NCBI RefSeq assembly: GCF_004123905.1
Contig: NZ_MZXW01000024.1
Span: 170,281-234,280, forward strand
Direction: 5' to 3'
Source of the DNA: Bradyrhizobium betae
GTDB lineage: Bacteria; Pseudomonadota; Alphaproteobacteria; Rhizobiales; Xanthobacteraceae
DNA: 64,000 bases
In this document: positions 1-9,043 of the stretch, in pieces
Layout of the letters: the number at the start of each line of letters is the position of its first letter
How positions within the stretch are numbered: position 1 is the stretch's first letter
Program-made: the position numbers and the translations under genes
The notes under the pieces: generated by a model
The model's database searches: none
Told to the model about the DNA's origin: nothing
Seen by the model: the letters and a program-made list of their open reading frames with translations, nothing else

Positions 1-233
1 TTTTCAGTCAAGGGGACATCGGCCCGCGCGGGAAAGATGGTCGACGCGATCCGGATCGTCTTCGCCGCCAGCAAATCCTTCTTGTTCACCCGGATCTGCG
101 ATCGCGTCACCAGTCCGTTCGCGTCCGACATCCGGTCGTAGCTTTGAAGCGAGCCGGCGCGTTCAAGCGGTGCGGCCGCGCAGCCACCGAGGGCCAGCGC
201 GAAGCTCATCAGGGCCGTCCGAGGAAAGCGCAT
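1..233 (-). CDS. Putative lipoprotein, 3' end outside window
   Basis: The visible N-terminal part begins with a short hydrophobic signal ending in a lipobox-like LGGC at about residues 15-18, so the mature protein should be lipid-anchored at that Cys. The following text (AGSLQSYDRMSDANG, later KTIRIASTIFP) resembles the DUF3313 lipoprotein family of Proteobacteria; this is from memory of the family, and no function is known. The gene runs off the left edge. It is divergent from the TetR gene at 377, which may regulate it. The ATG start is chosen because the signal sequence begins there. Confidence 0.6.
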   Translation of the reverse strand, partial: MRFPRTALMSFALALGGCAAAPLERAGSLQSYDRMSDANGLVTRSQIRVNKKDLLAAKTIRIASTIFPARADVPLTE

Positions 234-262
234 TGTCCCATTCCCACAGGGGCGGCTTATTC

Positions 263-276
263 GAGAGATCGCTCTC
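263..276. promoter_or_regulatory. Small inverted repeat in divergent TetR/lipoprotein promoter
   Basis: GAGAG-ATCG-CTCTC lies between the two divergent genes, the usual place for a TetR operator. The arms are only 5 bp, so this is weak evidence. A second imperfect dyad (TAGA, 8 nt, TCTA) follows near 300-315. Confidence 0.25.
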
Positions 277-376
277 AGCCCCCATCCATCACCTTAAATA
301 GATGGAACTCTCTAATTTTGATTTTCTCGTGACGAAACGTTGCTAGAATGTTGCTGGGAGATGGGAGACGCGCGCA

Positions 377-1039
377 TTGAGGAAAGTCGACCCCGTCAAG
401 CATGAGCAGAAGCGCGGCGAGATCCTCGGCGCAGCGATCCGCTGCTTCATCAAAGACGGTTTTCGCGGCGCCAGCACGACTGACATCTGCACTGAGGCCG
501 GCATCAGTCCCGGCCACCTCTACCACTACTTCCCGAGCAAGGAGGCGATCATCGAGGCGATGATCGATCTGGGTCTTGCACATGCGGCGGAGCGGTTTGG
601 AAAGATTATCGAGGCCGACGACGTCATCGAGGCGCTGCTCGTCGATATCGAGGACAACAGCCTGCGGTTTCGGCCCGCCCAACTTCTCAATCTGGATGGC
701 CTCGCGGAAGCCGCCCGTAATCCCGAATTCGCAAAGATCATCGAACGGCACACCGCGGCAGTCCGCCGCATGTGGAGCGATTTTCTGCGCCGGGCGCAAG
801 AGCAAGGACGGGTGGATTCAGGCCTCGATCCGGACGCAACGGCGAACATCCTGATCGCGCTCATCGACGGATCCCGCGCAATGCCGATCCGCAATCCCAA
901 GCTGGATATCAGGCAGAGCGCGGAGCATCTGAGGACGATGCTCGTCCGCTTCCTGAGCCCGCCGGAAGCGCAGAGCGCAGCGAGCAAGCCGCGCCATCAA
1001 AGGCCCAGCCGTCCCCTCAAGCTGGTCAGGAAGCGATAG
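377..1039 (+). CDS. TetR/AcrR family transcriptional regulator
   Basis: 220 residues, normal for a TetR repressor. The N-terminal DNA-binding domain has its helix-turn-helix at about residues 32-52 (ASTTDICTEAGISPGHLYHYF), including the typical LYHYFPSKEAI recognition-helix region. The C-terminal ~150 residues form the ligand-binding and dimer domain; the ligand is unknown. The start is TTG: nearby ATGs at 348 and 361 are out of frame. The tail is basic (PRHQRPSRPLKLVRKR). It is divergent from the lipoprotein gene and precedes the NmrA/SDR genes on the same strand, so either could be its target. Confidence 0.85.
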   Translation: MRKVDPVKHEQKRGEILGAAIRCFIKDGFRGASTTDICTEAGISPGHLYHYFPSKEAIIEAMIDLGLAHAAERFGKIIEADDVIEALLVDIEDNSLRFRPAQLLNLDGLAEAARNPEFAKIIERHTAAVRRMWSDFLRRAQEQGRVDSGLDPDATANILIALIDGSRAMPIRNPKLDIRQSAEHLRTMLVRFLSPPEAQSAASKPRHQRPSRPLKLVRKR

Positions 1040-1176
1040 GATGACCGTGCTTGGACAAGCCGCTTCGCCCAGTCAGGCCCGAGCCGCCGCCATCGCGGCT
1101 TTTGGATCGGCCGGAGTCGACGCGGTTGTTACACGGCGATGTGAACCGCCCTGCTCCACCCCTCGAAAGAAGCGCC

Positions 1177-1204
1177 TTGACTTAAGAGCGCATGCTCCTA
1201 TTTT
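1177..1204 (+). promoter_or_regulatory. Predicted sigma-70-like promoter of the NmrA/SDR run
   Basis: TTGACT (1177-1182) and TATTTT (1199-1204) are separated by 16 bp. They lie about 50 bp before the GTG start at 1251 and overlap the left arm of the inverted repeat at 1186-1226, so a protein bound there should block transcription. Confidence 0.5.
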
Positions 1205-1226
1205 GCCGATATAGGAGCATATGCTC
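1186..1226. promoter_or_regulatory. Large inverted repeat, likely repressor operator
   Basis: Two 16-bp arms (1186-1201 and 1211-1226) are inverted copies with one mismatch around a 9-bp spacer. Each arm also contains its own dyad, GAGC-rCAT-GCTC; the right one, GAGCATATGCTC, is a perfect 12-bp palindrome. The site covers the predicted -10 region. Candidate binders are the TetR product upstream or the MarR product at 3389. Confidence 0.55.
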
Positions 1227-1250
1227 TCATATGAACGAAGGAGCGCTATC

Positions 1251-2132
1251 GTGAGCGAGTCAACCATTCTGGTGAGCGGTGCAACCGGACGCACCGGAGG
1301 AGCCGCCGTCGACGAACTGCTCAAGATGGGCAAGAAGGTGCGCGCCTATGTGCGCTCGGACGGCGAACGGGCGGCTGCGCTGAGACAGCGTGGCGTCGAC
1401 ATCGCCATCGGCGATTTCACCGAAATCGACGCCATTCGCGCGGCCATGGAAGGCATTCAATCCGCCTATTTCCTTCATCCGATCTCGCCGGGAATCATCG
1501 GCGCGGCTGCCTATTTCGCCCAGGCTGCGAAGGAAGCCGGCGTCACCGCAATCGTGAACATGTCGCAGATTTCGGCACGCAGGGAATCGGCAAGCCGTGC
1601 GGCACAGGACCACTGGGTCTCGGAGCAGGTGTTCGACTGGTCGGGTGTCGCGACCACGCACCTGCGTCCCACCTTCTTTGCGGATTGGCTGGTCTATCCG
1701 CATTGGGGCAAGGAGATCTGGGCCAGCAAGAAGATCGAATTTCCGTTTGAGAACGGACGCCACGCGCCGATCGCCAGTGACGATCAGGGGCGCGTCATCG
1801 CCCACCTCCTGGCCAAGCCGCAAGGTCACGAAGGCAAGATCTATCCGCTGCACGGCCCAGTGGAGATGAACCACACCGAGATCGCAGCAGCGATGAGCGA
1901 AGTGCTCGGCGCCAGGATCGAGTACGCGCCGACCTCGATCGCAATGTTCAAGGAGAAGATGGAGAAGCTCTACAAGTTTCCTTCATTCCTTGTGCAGCAC
2001 CTGGTCGAGGTCGCCCAGAATTATCGCGACGGCATTTTCTCGGGCACCAACGATGCCGTCGAGAAGATCACAGGAACGCCGCCTCTCTCGGTCCAGCAAT
2101 TCATCGCGCAGAACCGCGCCGTGTTCGCCTGA
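1251..2132 (+). CDS. NmrA-like NAD(P)-binding protein (atypical SDR)
   Basis: About 293 residues. An N-terminal Rossmann fold carries GATGRTGG at residues 10-17, the nucleotide-binding loop of NmrA/HSCARG and NAD(P)H:quinone-oxidoreductase-like proteins. These are redox sensors or reductases; the substrate here is unknown. The C-terminal part (EMNHTEIAAAMSEVLG) is the typical NmrA cap. The GTG start is chosen because AAGGAG sits 7 nt before it; the ATG at 1221 lies inside the operator repeat. It heads a same-strand run with an NTF2-like protein and an SDR. Confidence 0.8.
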   Translation: MSESTILVSGATGRTGGAAVDELLKMGKKVRAYVRSDGERAAALRQRGVDIAIGDFTEIDAIRAAMEGIQSAYFLHPISPGIIGAAAYFAQAAKEAGVTAIVNMSQISARRESASRAAQDHWVSEQVFDWSGVATTHLRPTFFADWLVYPHWGKEIWASKKIEFPFENGRHAPIASDDQGRVIAHLLAKPQGHEGKIYPLHGPVEMNHTEIAAAMSEVLGARIEYAPTSIAMFKEKMEKLYKFPSFLVQHLVEVAQNYRDGIFSGTNDAVEKITGTPPLSVQQFIAQNRAVFA

Positions 2133-2162
2133 GCACGATCAAAGCCAACATGGGGGTTGAAA

Positions 2163-2537
2163 ATGTCCCACCCACGACCCGAGCGTCACCCGTTTCTGGA
2201 TGATCTGACCGCTGATGCCGAACTGGTCAGCTCCGTGCTGCGCGGCCCCGTCACCGGACGCGACGACATCCGTCGCGTCGTCGACGCCGTCGGAACCTTC
2301 TACGCGTCGCAAACACCGACCTTTGTGCAGAATGTCGGCTCGCGGCTGTTTCTCGAATACGAGGCCGTTCTCAACGGCGGAGAGAAGCTGAGCGCGGCCG
2401 TCATCGTCGACCACGGTCCCGACGGCTCGGTGCCGCGCGTCAGCGTGCGCATGAGCCCGCTTGGCGCGGTGCTGTCCCTTGCCACTGGTCTGCGCGAGCG
2501 GCTTTCGAACCAGTTGCCGGAACGTCTTTTTCTCTGA
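2163..2537 (+). CDS. SnoaL/NTF2-like small protein
   Basis: 124 residues. The pattern LTADAELVSSVLRGPVTGRDDIRRVV followed by beta-strand-like text (LFLEYEAVLNGGEKL, AAVIVDHG) fits the SnoaL/NTF2 cone fold used by small isomerases, cyclases or ligand-binding proteins. I cannot name a substrate. The ATG is preferred over a TTG 6 nt upstream because GGGGG at 2152-2156 is better spaced. It sits 30 bp after the NmrA-like gene and 65 bp before an SDR, so probably in the same transcript. Confidence 0.6.
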   Translation: MSHPRPERHPFLDDLTADAELVSSVLRGPVTGRDDIRRVVDAVGTFYASQTPTFVQNVGSRLFLEYEAVLNGGEKLSAAVIVDHGPDGSVPRVSVRMSPLGAVLSLATGLRERLSNQLPERLFL

Positions 2538-2602
2538 ACTGAAAGTGGGCCAGCGCCGGGAGCAAGCCTCGCTGGCACCGAAATCTGGAAAGGTAGACTG
2601 TC

Positions 2603-3316
2603 ATGGATATCAAGAACGCAACCGTCTTCATCACTGGTGCCAATCGCGGCCTGGGCCTGGCCTTTGCGCGCGAGGCACGTCGCCGCGGAGCTGCGAAAGT
2701 CTACGCGGGCATGCGCAAAAGGGACGGCTTCAATGAGCCTGGCATCATCCCGGTCAAGATCGACGTCACCGATCCGGCATCGATCGCTGCAGCCGCAGAA
2801 CTCGCTGACGATACGACGTTGCTCGTCAATAATGCCGGCATCGCCGCCCTGATCGACAGCCCCCTGTCAGCCGACGTCGCGACACAATCGGCTCGCATGT
2901 TCGATACCAATTATTACGGCGTCGTGCGCGTCACGCAGGCCTTCGAGCCGATCTTGTCGAAGAAGCCGAGCGCCGCGATCATCAACGTGCTGTCCGACAT
3001 CGTCTGGCTGCCGCGTCCGATCCTGGCGCCCTATGCGGCGTCAAAGGCTGCGGCATGGAGCTATACCAACCAGCTTCGCTTTCATCTGCGCGAGCGCGGC
3101 GTCCAGGTTCTCGGCCTGCATGTCGGGTTCGTGGATACCGACCTGACCAACGGCATTGACGTGCCGAAAGCGAGCCCCGAAGACGTAGTGCGCCAGACCT
3201 ATGACGCCCTCACCGCCGGCAAGAGCGAGGTGATGGCCGACAAGGGGACGGTGGTGCTGAAGGGTACGCTTGCGGCTGAAGAGCCCGGCTATATCACCCC
3301 ACCACAAGGGTTTTGA
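2603..3316 (+). CDS. Short-chain dehydrogenase/reductase (SDR)
   Basis: 237 residues, classical SDR length. It has the cofactor motif TGANRGLG (11-18), the structural NNAG (76-79), a catalytic Ser near 131 and the YAASK active-site motif (Tyr144, Lys148), so it should be an active NAD(P)(H)-dependent oxidoreductase in the cytosol. The substrate is not predictable. It is downstream of the NmrA-like and NTF2-like genes and 72 bp upstream of a MarR regulator on the same strand, which suggests a small regulated redox operon. Confidence 0.85.
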   Translation: MDIKNATVFITGANRGLGLAFAREARRRGAAKVYAGMRKRDGFNEPGIIPVKIDVTDPASIAAAAELADDTTLLVNNAGIAALIDSPLSADVATQSARMFDTNYYGVVRVTQAFEPILSKKPSAAIINVLSDIVWLPRPILAPYAASKAAAWSYTNQLRFHLRERGVQVLGLHVGFVDTDLTNGIDVPKASPEDVVRQTYDALTAGKSEVMADKGTVVLKGTLAAEEPGYITPPQGF

Positions 3317-3388
3317 GAATATCGTTGCGCCCGCGCTACGCCTATATTCGGCGGCGCGGGCCGACGATGGAAATGGGAAGGACAAGAG

Positions 3389-3850
3389 ATGTTGCCGGTG
3401 AGCAAGCCTCTGGGACTAGATCAATGCAACTGCTCCGCGATGAGGAAGGCCAACCGGCAGATCTCGCGTTTCTACGATGCTCATCTCGAGCCCGCGGGCC
3501 TGCGCATCACGCAATTCCTGACCTTGTCGGCCCTGAACGAACTCGGCAGCGCCGCTGTCAATGCGCTCGCCGAGCGGCTCGACATCGAACGGACCGCGAT
3601 GGGCAAGATGGTCGGCTTTCTCGAGCGTGATGGCCTCGCCCGAATCCGTCCCTCCCCCACCGATGGAAGAAGCCGCCTCATCGAGCTCACCGATGCGGGG
3701 CGGCGTCTTCACGACAAGGCCGCCCCGCTTTGGCAGCGCGCACAGCGCGAATTCGAAGAGCTGAACGGCGCGAAAAACGTTGCCGTGCTGCGGGGCGCCC
3801 TGCGGGACATGGTCGTCGGCGACATGAAGCCGGACTCATCCGAGGACTGA
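3389..3850 (+). CDS. MarR family transcriptional regulator
   Basis: 153 residues with the MarR winged-helix (about 45-105: ITQFLTLSALNEL, NALAERLDIERTAMGKMVGFLERDGL, PTDGRSRLIELTDAG wing). An N-terminal Cys-Asn-Cys (Cys13, Cys15) is visible; such cysteines occur in thiol- or redox-responsive MarR proteins, but that role is inference. The gene ends the SDR run. The relic of an Old Yellow Enzyme gene follows directly, a known partner type for such regulators. Confidence 0.85.
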   Translation: MLPVSKPLGLDQCNCSAMRKANRQISRFYDAHLEPAGLRITQFLTLSALNELGSAAVNALAERLDIERTAMGKMVGFLERDGLARIRPSPTDGRSRLIELTDAGRRLHDKAAPLWQRAQREFEELNGAKNVAVLRGALRDMVVGDMKPDSSED

Positions 3851-3885
3851 GCGCCGCGACCCGATGGCCTGCCGCCGCGCGTTAG

Positions 3886-4085
3886 TTGCGCCGCGTCTTC
3901 AAGGGACCGATCATCGCCGCCGGCGGTTTTGAGCGCGACAGCGGCGATGCCGACCTCGTCGCCTTCGGCCGGCACTTCGCTGCCAACCCGATCTCGTCGA
4001 GCGCCTCCGCCGCAACCTCGCAGTCAGCCCACACGATCGCGACACGTTCTACGGCCCGGGTCTCGCCATCATGACCGCCGCCGCG
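3886..4085 (+). pseudogene. Relic of NADH:flavin oxidoreductase (Old Yellow Enzyme) C-terminus
   Basis: In frame from 3886 the text reads RRVFKGPIIAAGGFERDSGDADLVAFGRHFAANP, the characteristic C-terminal flavin-binding strand and helix of Old Yellow Enzymes (FKG..iaaGG...aDlvafGR.faNP). After NP the reading continues only in another frame (from 3990: DLVERLRRNLAVSPHDRDTFYGPG), which matches the family's DLVER...DxxTFYGpG end. So one base is missing at the AACCCGAT junction. Some residues before GDADLV and the final GYTDYP segment also seem lost. The N-terminal TIM barrel is absent. This is a decayed gene end, not a functional gene. Confidence 0.75.
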
Positions 4086-4088
4086 TCC

Positions 4089-4568
4089 TTAGAGGGGCGA
4101 AATCCGGTTCAGCAATTCGAGCAGCGTCCGCTGCTCGGTCTCGGTGAGCGGAGCCAGCATTCGCTCGTTATAAGGCTCCGTCAGCCTCGCCCCCTCGGCA
4201 ATGAGCTTTGCGCCCTTTGGCGTCAGCATGAGCTCGACGGCGCGACGATCGGACTTCGAGCGATTGCGCTTGATGAAGCCGGACGATTCCAGTTCGTTCA
4301 GGATCTTGATCAGGTTCGGCAGACGCAGCCGGAGCAGGCTGGCGAGGCTGCTCGGCGGCACGCCGGGATTGTCGCGAATGACGGCGAAAATCGCATAGGT
4401 CGCGGGCGTCAGGCCCAATGCGGCGAATTCCTCGTAGAAGCCCTCGAAGAACTTCAGCTGCGCGAGCCGCAGCATGAAGCCGGGTGTCCGTTGAAGTGCA
4501 CGCAGATCCAGCGGTTTCTCCGGTTGCTGAGCGGATTTCGCTCCGGGTCTAACGCGTTTCGAGCTCAT
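4089..4568 (-). CDS. MarR family regulator, likely repressor of SBP/P450 operon
   Basis: 159 residues. Winged-helix region about residues 50-125: LTPATYAIFAVIRDNPG, SSLASLLRLRLPNLIKILNELESSGFI and the wing SKSDRRAVELMLTPKG. The start is the ATG preceded by GGAAGG; the reading frame remains open further upstream but without a better site. It is divergent from an ABC binding protein and a CYP199-like P450, with an AT-rich dyad in the 109-bp gap. By analogy with the aromatic-acid-responsive MarR proteins BadR and CouR of Rhodopseudomonas, it may respond to an aromatic acid or its CoA ester; that is inference. Confidence 0.85.
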   Translation of the reverse strand: MSSKRVRPGAKSAQQPEKPLDLRALQRTPGFMLRLAQLKFFEGFYEEFAALGLTPATYAIFAVIRDNPGVPPSSLASLLRLRLPNLIKILNELESSGFIKRNRSKSDRRAVELMLTPKGAKLIAEGARLTEPYNERMLAPLTETEQRTLLELLNRISPL

Positions 4569-4603
4569 GATTCTCACCTTCCGGAGGGGAAAAATACGAC
4601 GAA

Positions 4604-4640
4604 TTGACACTCTCAAAAATAGATATAAAATATAACTATT
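4604..4640 (+). promoter_or_regulatory. Promoter and MarR-type operator upstream of SBP/P450
   Basis: TTGACA at 4604-4609 is a consensus -35. The -10 falls inside an AT-rich 23-bp dyad: AATAGATATA (4618-4627), AAA, TATAACTATT (4631-4640), arms matching at 9 of 10 positions. Size, symmetry and position between divergent genes are typical of a MarR dimer site. It would let the regulator control both directions. Confidence 0.6.
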
Positions 4641-4677
4641 ATTTAGCGGCACCAAGACCGCCCACGGGAGGGACACA

Positions 4678-5886
4678 ATGAACAGCAAATTCCTGCATAA
4701 ATTGTGCATTTCGGCCTTGATGCTGGCCGCGGCACCGGCATTCGCCCAGGACACGGTGAAGATCGGCATCCTCAACGACCAGTCTGGGCCGTTCGCGAGC
4801 TATCAGGGCATCGGTTCGGTCGTCGCCGCAAAAATGGCGGTCGAAGATTTTGGCGGAAAGGCCGCCGGCAAGCCTGTCGAGGTCGTCGCAGCCGATCACC
4901 AGAACAAGACCGACATCGGGATTGGCATTGCCCGGCGCTGGTACGAGAACGACGGCGTCGACGCGATCTTCGACATCCCCAACTCGTCGATCGCGCTTGC
5001 GGTGGCCGGCATGAGCGCCGAGAAGAACAAGGTCTTCGTCGGATCGGGCGCAGGAACGGTGCTGCTGACCGGCGAAAAATGCACGCCGAACACCGTGCAC
5101 TGGACCTACGACACCTATGCCTACGGGCGCGGCCTCGGCAAGGCGATCGTCCAGCAGGGCGGCAAGAAGTGGTTCTTCATCACCGCCGACTACGCCTTCG
5201 GACATGACCTGGAGAAACAGGCGGCGGAGGCCGTGAAGGCGTCCGGCGGCGAAGTGCTCGGCAGCGTGCGGCATCCGCTGGGAACGGCCGACTACGCCTC
5301 GTTCCTGCTCCAGGCCCAGGCTTCGGGCGCGAACGTCGTCGGCTTCGCCAATGCCGGCGACGATACCATCACGTCGATGAAGCAAGCCGCCGAGTTCGGC
5401 CTGACCAAGGACCACAAGCTGGTCGGATTGATCCTCGGCATGAACGGGCTTCCCGCGCTCGGGCTGAAGTTCGCGCAAGGCGCGCAGATCATGAACCCGT
5501 TCTACTGGGATCTGAACGACGGCACGCGGGCTTTCGCCAAGCGGTTCGCCGAACGCATTCCGTCGAAGGCCTATCCGAACGACATGCAGGCCGGCGTCTA
5601 TGCCTCGGTCATTCACTATCTCAAGGCGGTCGACAAGGTCGGCAGTGCCAAGGACGGCAAGGCGACGGTCGCGGCGATGAAGGAGATGCCGACCGACGAT
5701 CCGCTGTTCGGCAAGGGCTACATCCGCAAGGACGGGCGCAAGATCCATCCGCTTTACCTCTTGCAGGTCAAGGCGCCGGAGGAGTCGCATTCGGCCTGGG
5801 ATCTGCTGAAGGTCGTCGGCACGATCAAGGGAGAAGATGCGTTCCGGCCGGAGAGCGAAGGCAAGTGTCCGCTCTCCAGTCAATAA
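4678..5886 (+). CDS. ABC transporter periplasmic substrate-binding protein (LivK type)
   Basis: 402 residues. A Sec signal peptide (hydrophobic core to about residue 20, cleavage after AFA-23) is followed by a type I periplasmic-binding fold: VKIGILNDQSGPFA at the mature N-terminus and repeated Rossmann-like lobes, as in branched-chain amino acid and aromatic-acid binding proteins. GGGAGGG precedes the ATG. The ligand is likely an aromatic carboxylate, judged from the P450 18 bp downstream and the MarR regulator. No permease or ATPase genes are adjacent, so the membrane partners must be encoded elsewhere. Confidence 0.85.
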   Translation: MNSKFLHKLCISALMLAAAPAFAQDTVKIGILNDQSGPFASYQGIGSVVAAKMAVEDFGGKAAGKPVEVVAADHQNKTDIGIGIARRWYENDGVDAIFDIPNSSIALAVAGMSAEKNKVFVGSGAGTVLLTGEKCTPNTVHWTYDTYAYGRGLGKAIVQQGGKKWFFITADYAFGHDLEKQAAEAVKASGGEVLGSVRHPLGTADYASFLLQAQASGANVVGFANAGDDTITSMKQAAEFGLTKDHKLVGLILGMNGLPALGLKFAQGAQIMNPFYWDLNDGTRAFAKRFAERIPSKAYPNDMQAGVYASVIHYLKAVDKVGSAKDGKATVAAMKEMPTDDPLFGKGYIRKDGRKIHPLYLLQVKAPEESHSAWDLLKVVGTIKGEDAFRPESEGKCPLSSQ

Positions 5887-5904
5887 GTGCTTCAGGAGTT
5901 CACG

Positions 5905-7083
5905 ATGACCGGCATCCCGTGCAGCCAAGCCGATCCGTTTGCACCTGATTTCCTGACCAATCCCTACCCCGCCTACGAAGCGCTGCGCGCGCTCGGACCG
6001 GTGTTCAGGCTCGAGCGTTACGACGTGTGGGCCATGGCGGGCTATGCCGGGGTCGAGGCGGCGCTGAAAGACTGGAAGAGCTTCATCAGCGGCGAGGGTG
6101 TCGGCCTCAACGGGATGAACCCCGCTTTGCCGAGACCGCTGACGCTTCAGATCGATCCTCCCGACCACGACAAGGGCCGCCGCGTCCTCGGCCGCACCCT
6201 GTCCCCGGGCGTCGCGCGGCGACTGCGCGAAACGTTTCAGCACGAGGCGGAGAAAAAGGTTTCGGAGCTGATCGACAGAGGCACGTTCGATGCCGTTACC
6301 GATCTCGCCGAAGCCTATCCGATGAAGGTCTTTCCGGACGCGATCGGCATCCGGCCAGATGGCCGCGAAAAGCTGCTGGCCTGGAGCACCTTTGTATTCG
6401 ACAGCTTTGGTCCCGAGAACGATCTGCTGGCGGCATCGCGGAAGGAAGGTCTCGCGGCGCAGAGCTGGATCATGGAATGTTGCGCGCGAGACGCGTTACA
6501 GCCCGACGGGCTCGGCATGATGATCTATCAGGCGGCCGACGAAGGCGAGATCAGCGAGCACGAAGCAACCCATCTGGTGCGGCCGTTTCTCACCGCCGGG
6601 ATCGACACCACCGTCAACGGCATCGGCAACACCCTTCTGGCGCTCGCCACGCATCCGGACCAATATCGCAGGCTCCACCACAAGCCGGAGCTGGCGCGCA
6701 ACGCCTTCGAGGAAGGCCTGCGCTACGAGTCGCCGGTGCAGACGTTCTTTCGAACCACCTCGCGCGACGTCGAGATCGGCGGCAATTTGATCCCGGCGCA
6801 CCGCAAGGTGCTGCTGTTCATGGCGTCGGCCAACCGGGACCCCGCGCGCTGGAATAATCCGGATCGTTTCGAGGTGGAACGGGTTGCGACCGGACATGTC
6901 GGTTTCGGCGCCGGCATTCACGCCTGTGTCGGCCAGATGATCGCACGCCTGGAAGGCGAGTTGATTTTTGGCGAGCTCGCCAGACGCGTGAAGACCATAG
7001 AGCTTACGGCGGAGCCCCGGCGCAAGCTCAACAATTCCCTGCGCGGGATGGAGAGCATGCCGGTCCGCGTGACGGCGGCCTAG
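5905..7083 (+). CDS. Cytochrome P450, CYP199-like
   Basis: 392 residues, a soluble bacterial P450. I-helix oxygen-activation motif AGIDTT (231-236), ExxR (Glu270-Arg273) and heme loop FGAGIHACVG with proximal Cys341 are all present, so it should be catalytic. DLAEAYP.KVFPDA.G, FGPxN, DTTVNGI and FEE.LRYESPVQTFFRTT closely match my memory of CYP199A enzymes of Rhodopseudomonas and Bradyrhizobium, which oxidise or O-demethylate para-substituted benzoates. The ATG with AGGAG 6 nt upstream is preferred over an in-frame GTG at 5887. It probably shares a transcript with the binding-protein gene. Its ferredoxin and reductase are not nearby. Confidence 0.9.
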   Translation: MTGIPCSQADPFAPDFLTNPYPAYEALRALGPVFRLERYDVWAMAGYAGVEAALKDWKSFISGEGVGLNGMNPALPRPLTLQIDPPDHDKGRRVLGRTLSPGVARRLRETFQHEAEKKVSELIDRGTFDAVTDLAEAYPMKVFPDAIGIRPDGREKLLAWSTFVFDSFGPENDLLAASRKEGLAAQSWIMECCARDALQPDGLGMMIYQAADEGEISEHEATHLVRPFLTAGIDTTVNGIGNTLLALATHPDQYRRLHHKPELARNAFEEGLRYESPVQTFFRTTSRDVEIGGNLIPAHRKVLLFMASANRDPARWNNPDRFEVERVATGHVGFGAGIHACVGQMIARLEGELIFGELARRVKTIELTAEPRRKLNNSLRGMESMPVRVTAA

Positions 7084-7114
7084 GCCGCATCACGCGGCGC
7101 GACGGGCGTGGTCC

Positions 7115-7831
7115 TCAGTTCCGCGGAGCCGCTGCCGCCGCCGAGCGCGCCGGACGCGGTGCGCCCGGTTCGGCGACGGGCGCTGCCGGTGCGCGCGAGC
7201 GCATGATCGCGGCGTCGATCTCGCCGATGACGCGGCGCTGGATCGCCTCGTTCTTGTCGATCGAGATGTGGCCGACGCCGGTGCCGCGCACGTCGACGTT
7301 GTCGAGCTTGCCGCGCAGGCCCGCTGCAGCTCGCACCGGCTCGCCGGGGCCATCGCCGATATAGATGTTGATGTAGCGCTCGGCGCCGGTCGACAGTTTT
7401 GTCTTGAACACGGAATCGAGACCGATCGCGAGCTTCACGGGAACGCCGAGCTGATTGAGCTTGGCGATCATGTCGGGCAGCGCGGTCGCGCCCGAGGAAT
7501 GGCCGACCAGGACGATGGTCTTGATGCGCCCGGCCCTGTAGTTGGCCGCGGCTTCGTCGGCGAGCGAGGACCAGGACACAAAGTTGGCGACGGTCACCGG
7601 GATGCCCTGCGCCTGGAGGCGGGAGCCGATCGTGTCGAGCCCGAGCGAGAAGATGTTGAGCACGCCGCGCAGCAGGTAGACATGCGTGGTCTGGGCCGCG
7701 GCCTGGCTCGGCGCTGCCTTGGCAGGGGCCGGGTTGATGGCAACAGCTGACAGCAGGAGCAGGCAGATCGCCCACATCCGGAGGGCGGGCAACTGGCTGG
7801 CGCCGGCGGTGTGACGGCCGTTCGGTCTCAT
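7115..7831 (-). CDS. Secreted alpha/beta-hydrolase-like protein
   Basis: 238 residues. An N-terminal hydrophobic segment (about 17-38, MWAICLLLLSAVAI...AKAA) looks like a Sec signal. The mature part has HVYLLRGVLNIFSLGLDTIG and a nucleophile-elbow-like VGHSSG (Ser112), as in alpha/beta hydrolases, then GTGVGHISIDKNE, which could supply the catalytic His. An Ala/Pro/Arg-rich tail follows. Likely a periplasmic esterase- or lipase-like protein of unknown substrate. The ATG at 7831 has GGGA upstream; a start 21 nt earlier is also possible. It stands alone, convergent with the P450 gene. Confidence 0.6.
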   Translation of the reverse strand: MRPNGRHTAGASQLPALRMWAICLLLLSAVAINPAPAKAAPSQAAAQTTHVYLLRGVLNIFSLGLDTIGSRLQAQGIPVTVANFVSWSSLADEAAANYRAGRIKTIVLVGHSSGATALPDMIAKLNQLGVPVKLAIGLDSVFKTKLSTGAERYINIYIGDGPGEPVRAAAGLRGKLDNVDVRGTGVGHISIDKNEAIQRRVIGEIDAAIMRSRAPAAPVAEPGAPRPARSAAAAAPRN

Positions 7832-8119
7832 CGATCTTTTCCCTGGGGACATACGCTTTGCGATTGGCCGGAATCGTAGCCACGACCTGCTCGCAGACGC
7901 AACAAAGAGGCGCGTGAACGGCAAATCTTAGCAGCACGCCGTGACCATAGCGCAACACCCGCCCGAAACCTGCCACCGAAGCGCCTGTTTTGAGACCATT
8001 TTTCTCCGGCCAATTGCGACCGGGCAAGGCCATTCCTATCTCAGGGCTCCGCTGACCCGCCTCCCCGCAGGTTCCAGCTTCCCTTCCCCTGCCATTGCCC
8101 CCTCAGACCTGCGGCCATC

Positions 8120-9039
<920 letters not shown>

Positions 9040-9043
<4 letters not shown>

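Noticed and set aside
4639..6243. Minus-strand open frame of 534 codons
   Set aside because: Antisense to the binding-protein and P450 genes, both of which have clear motifs and ribosome-binding sites.
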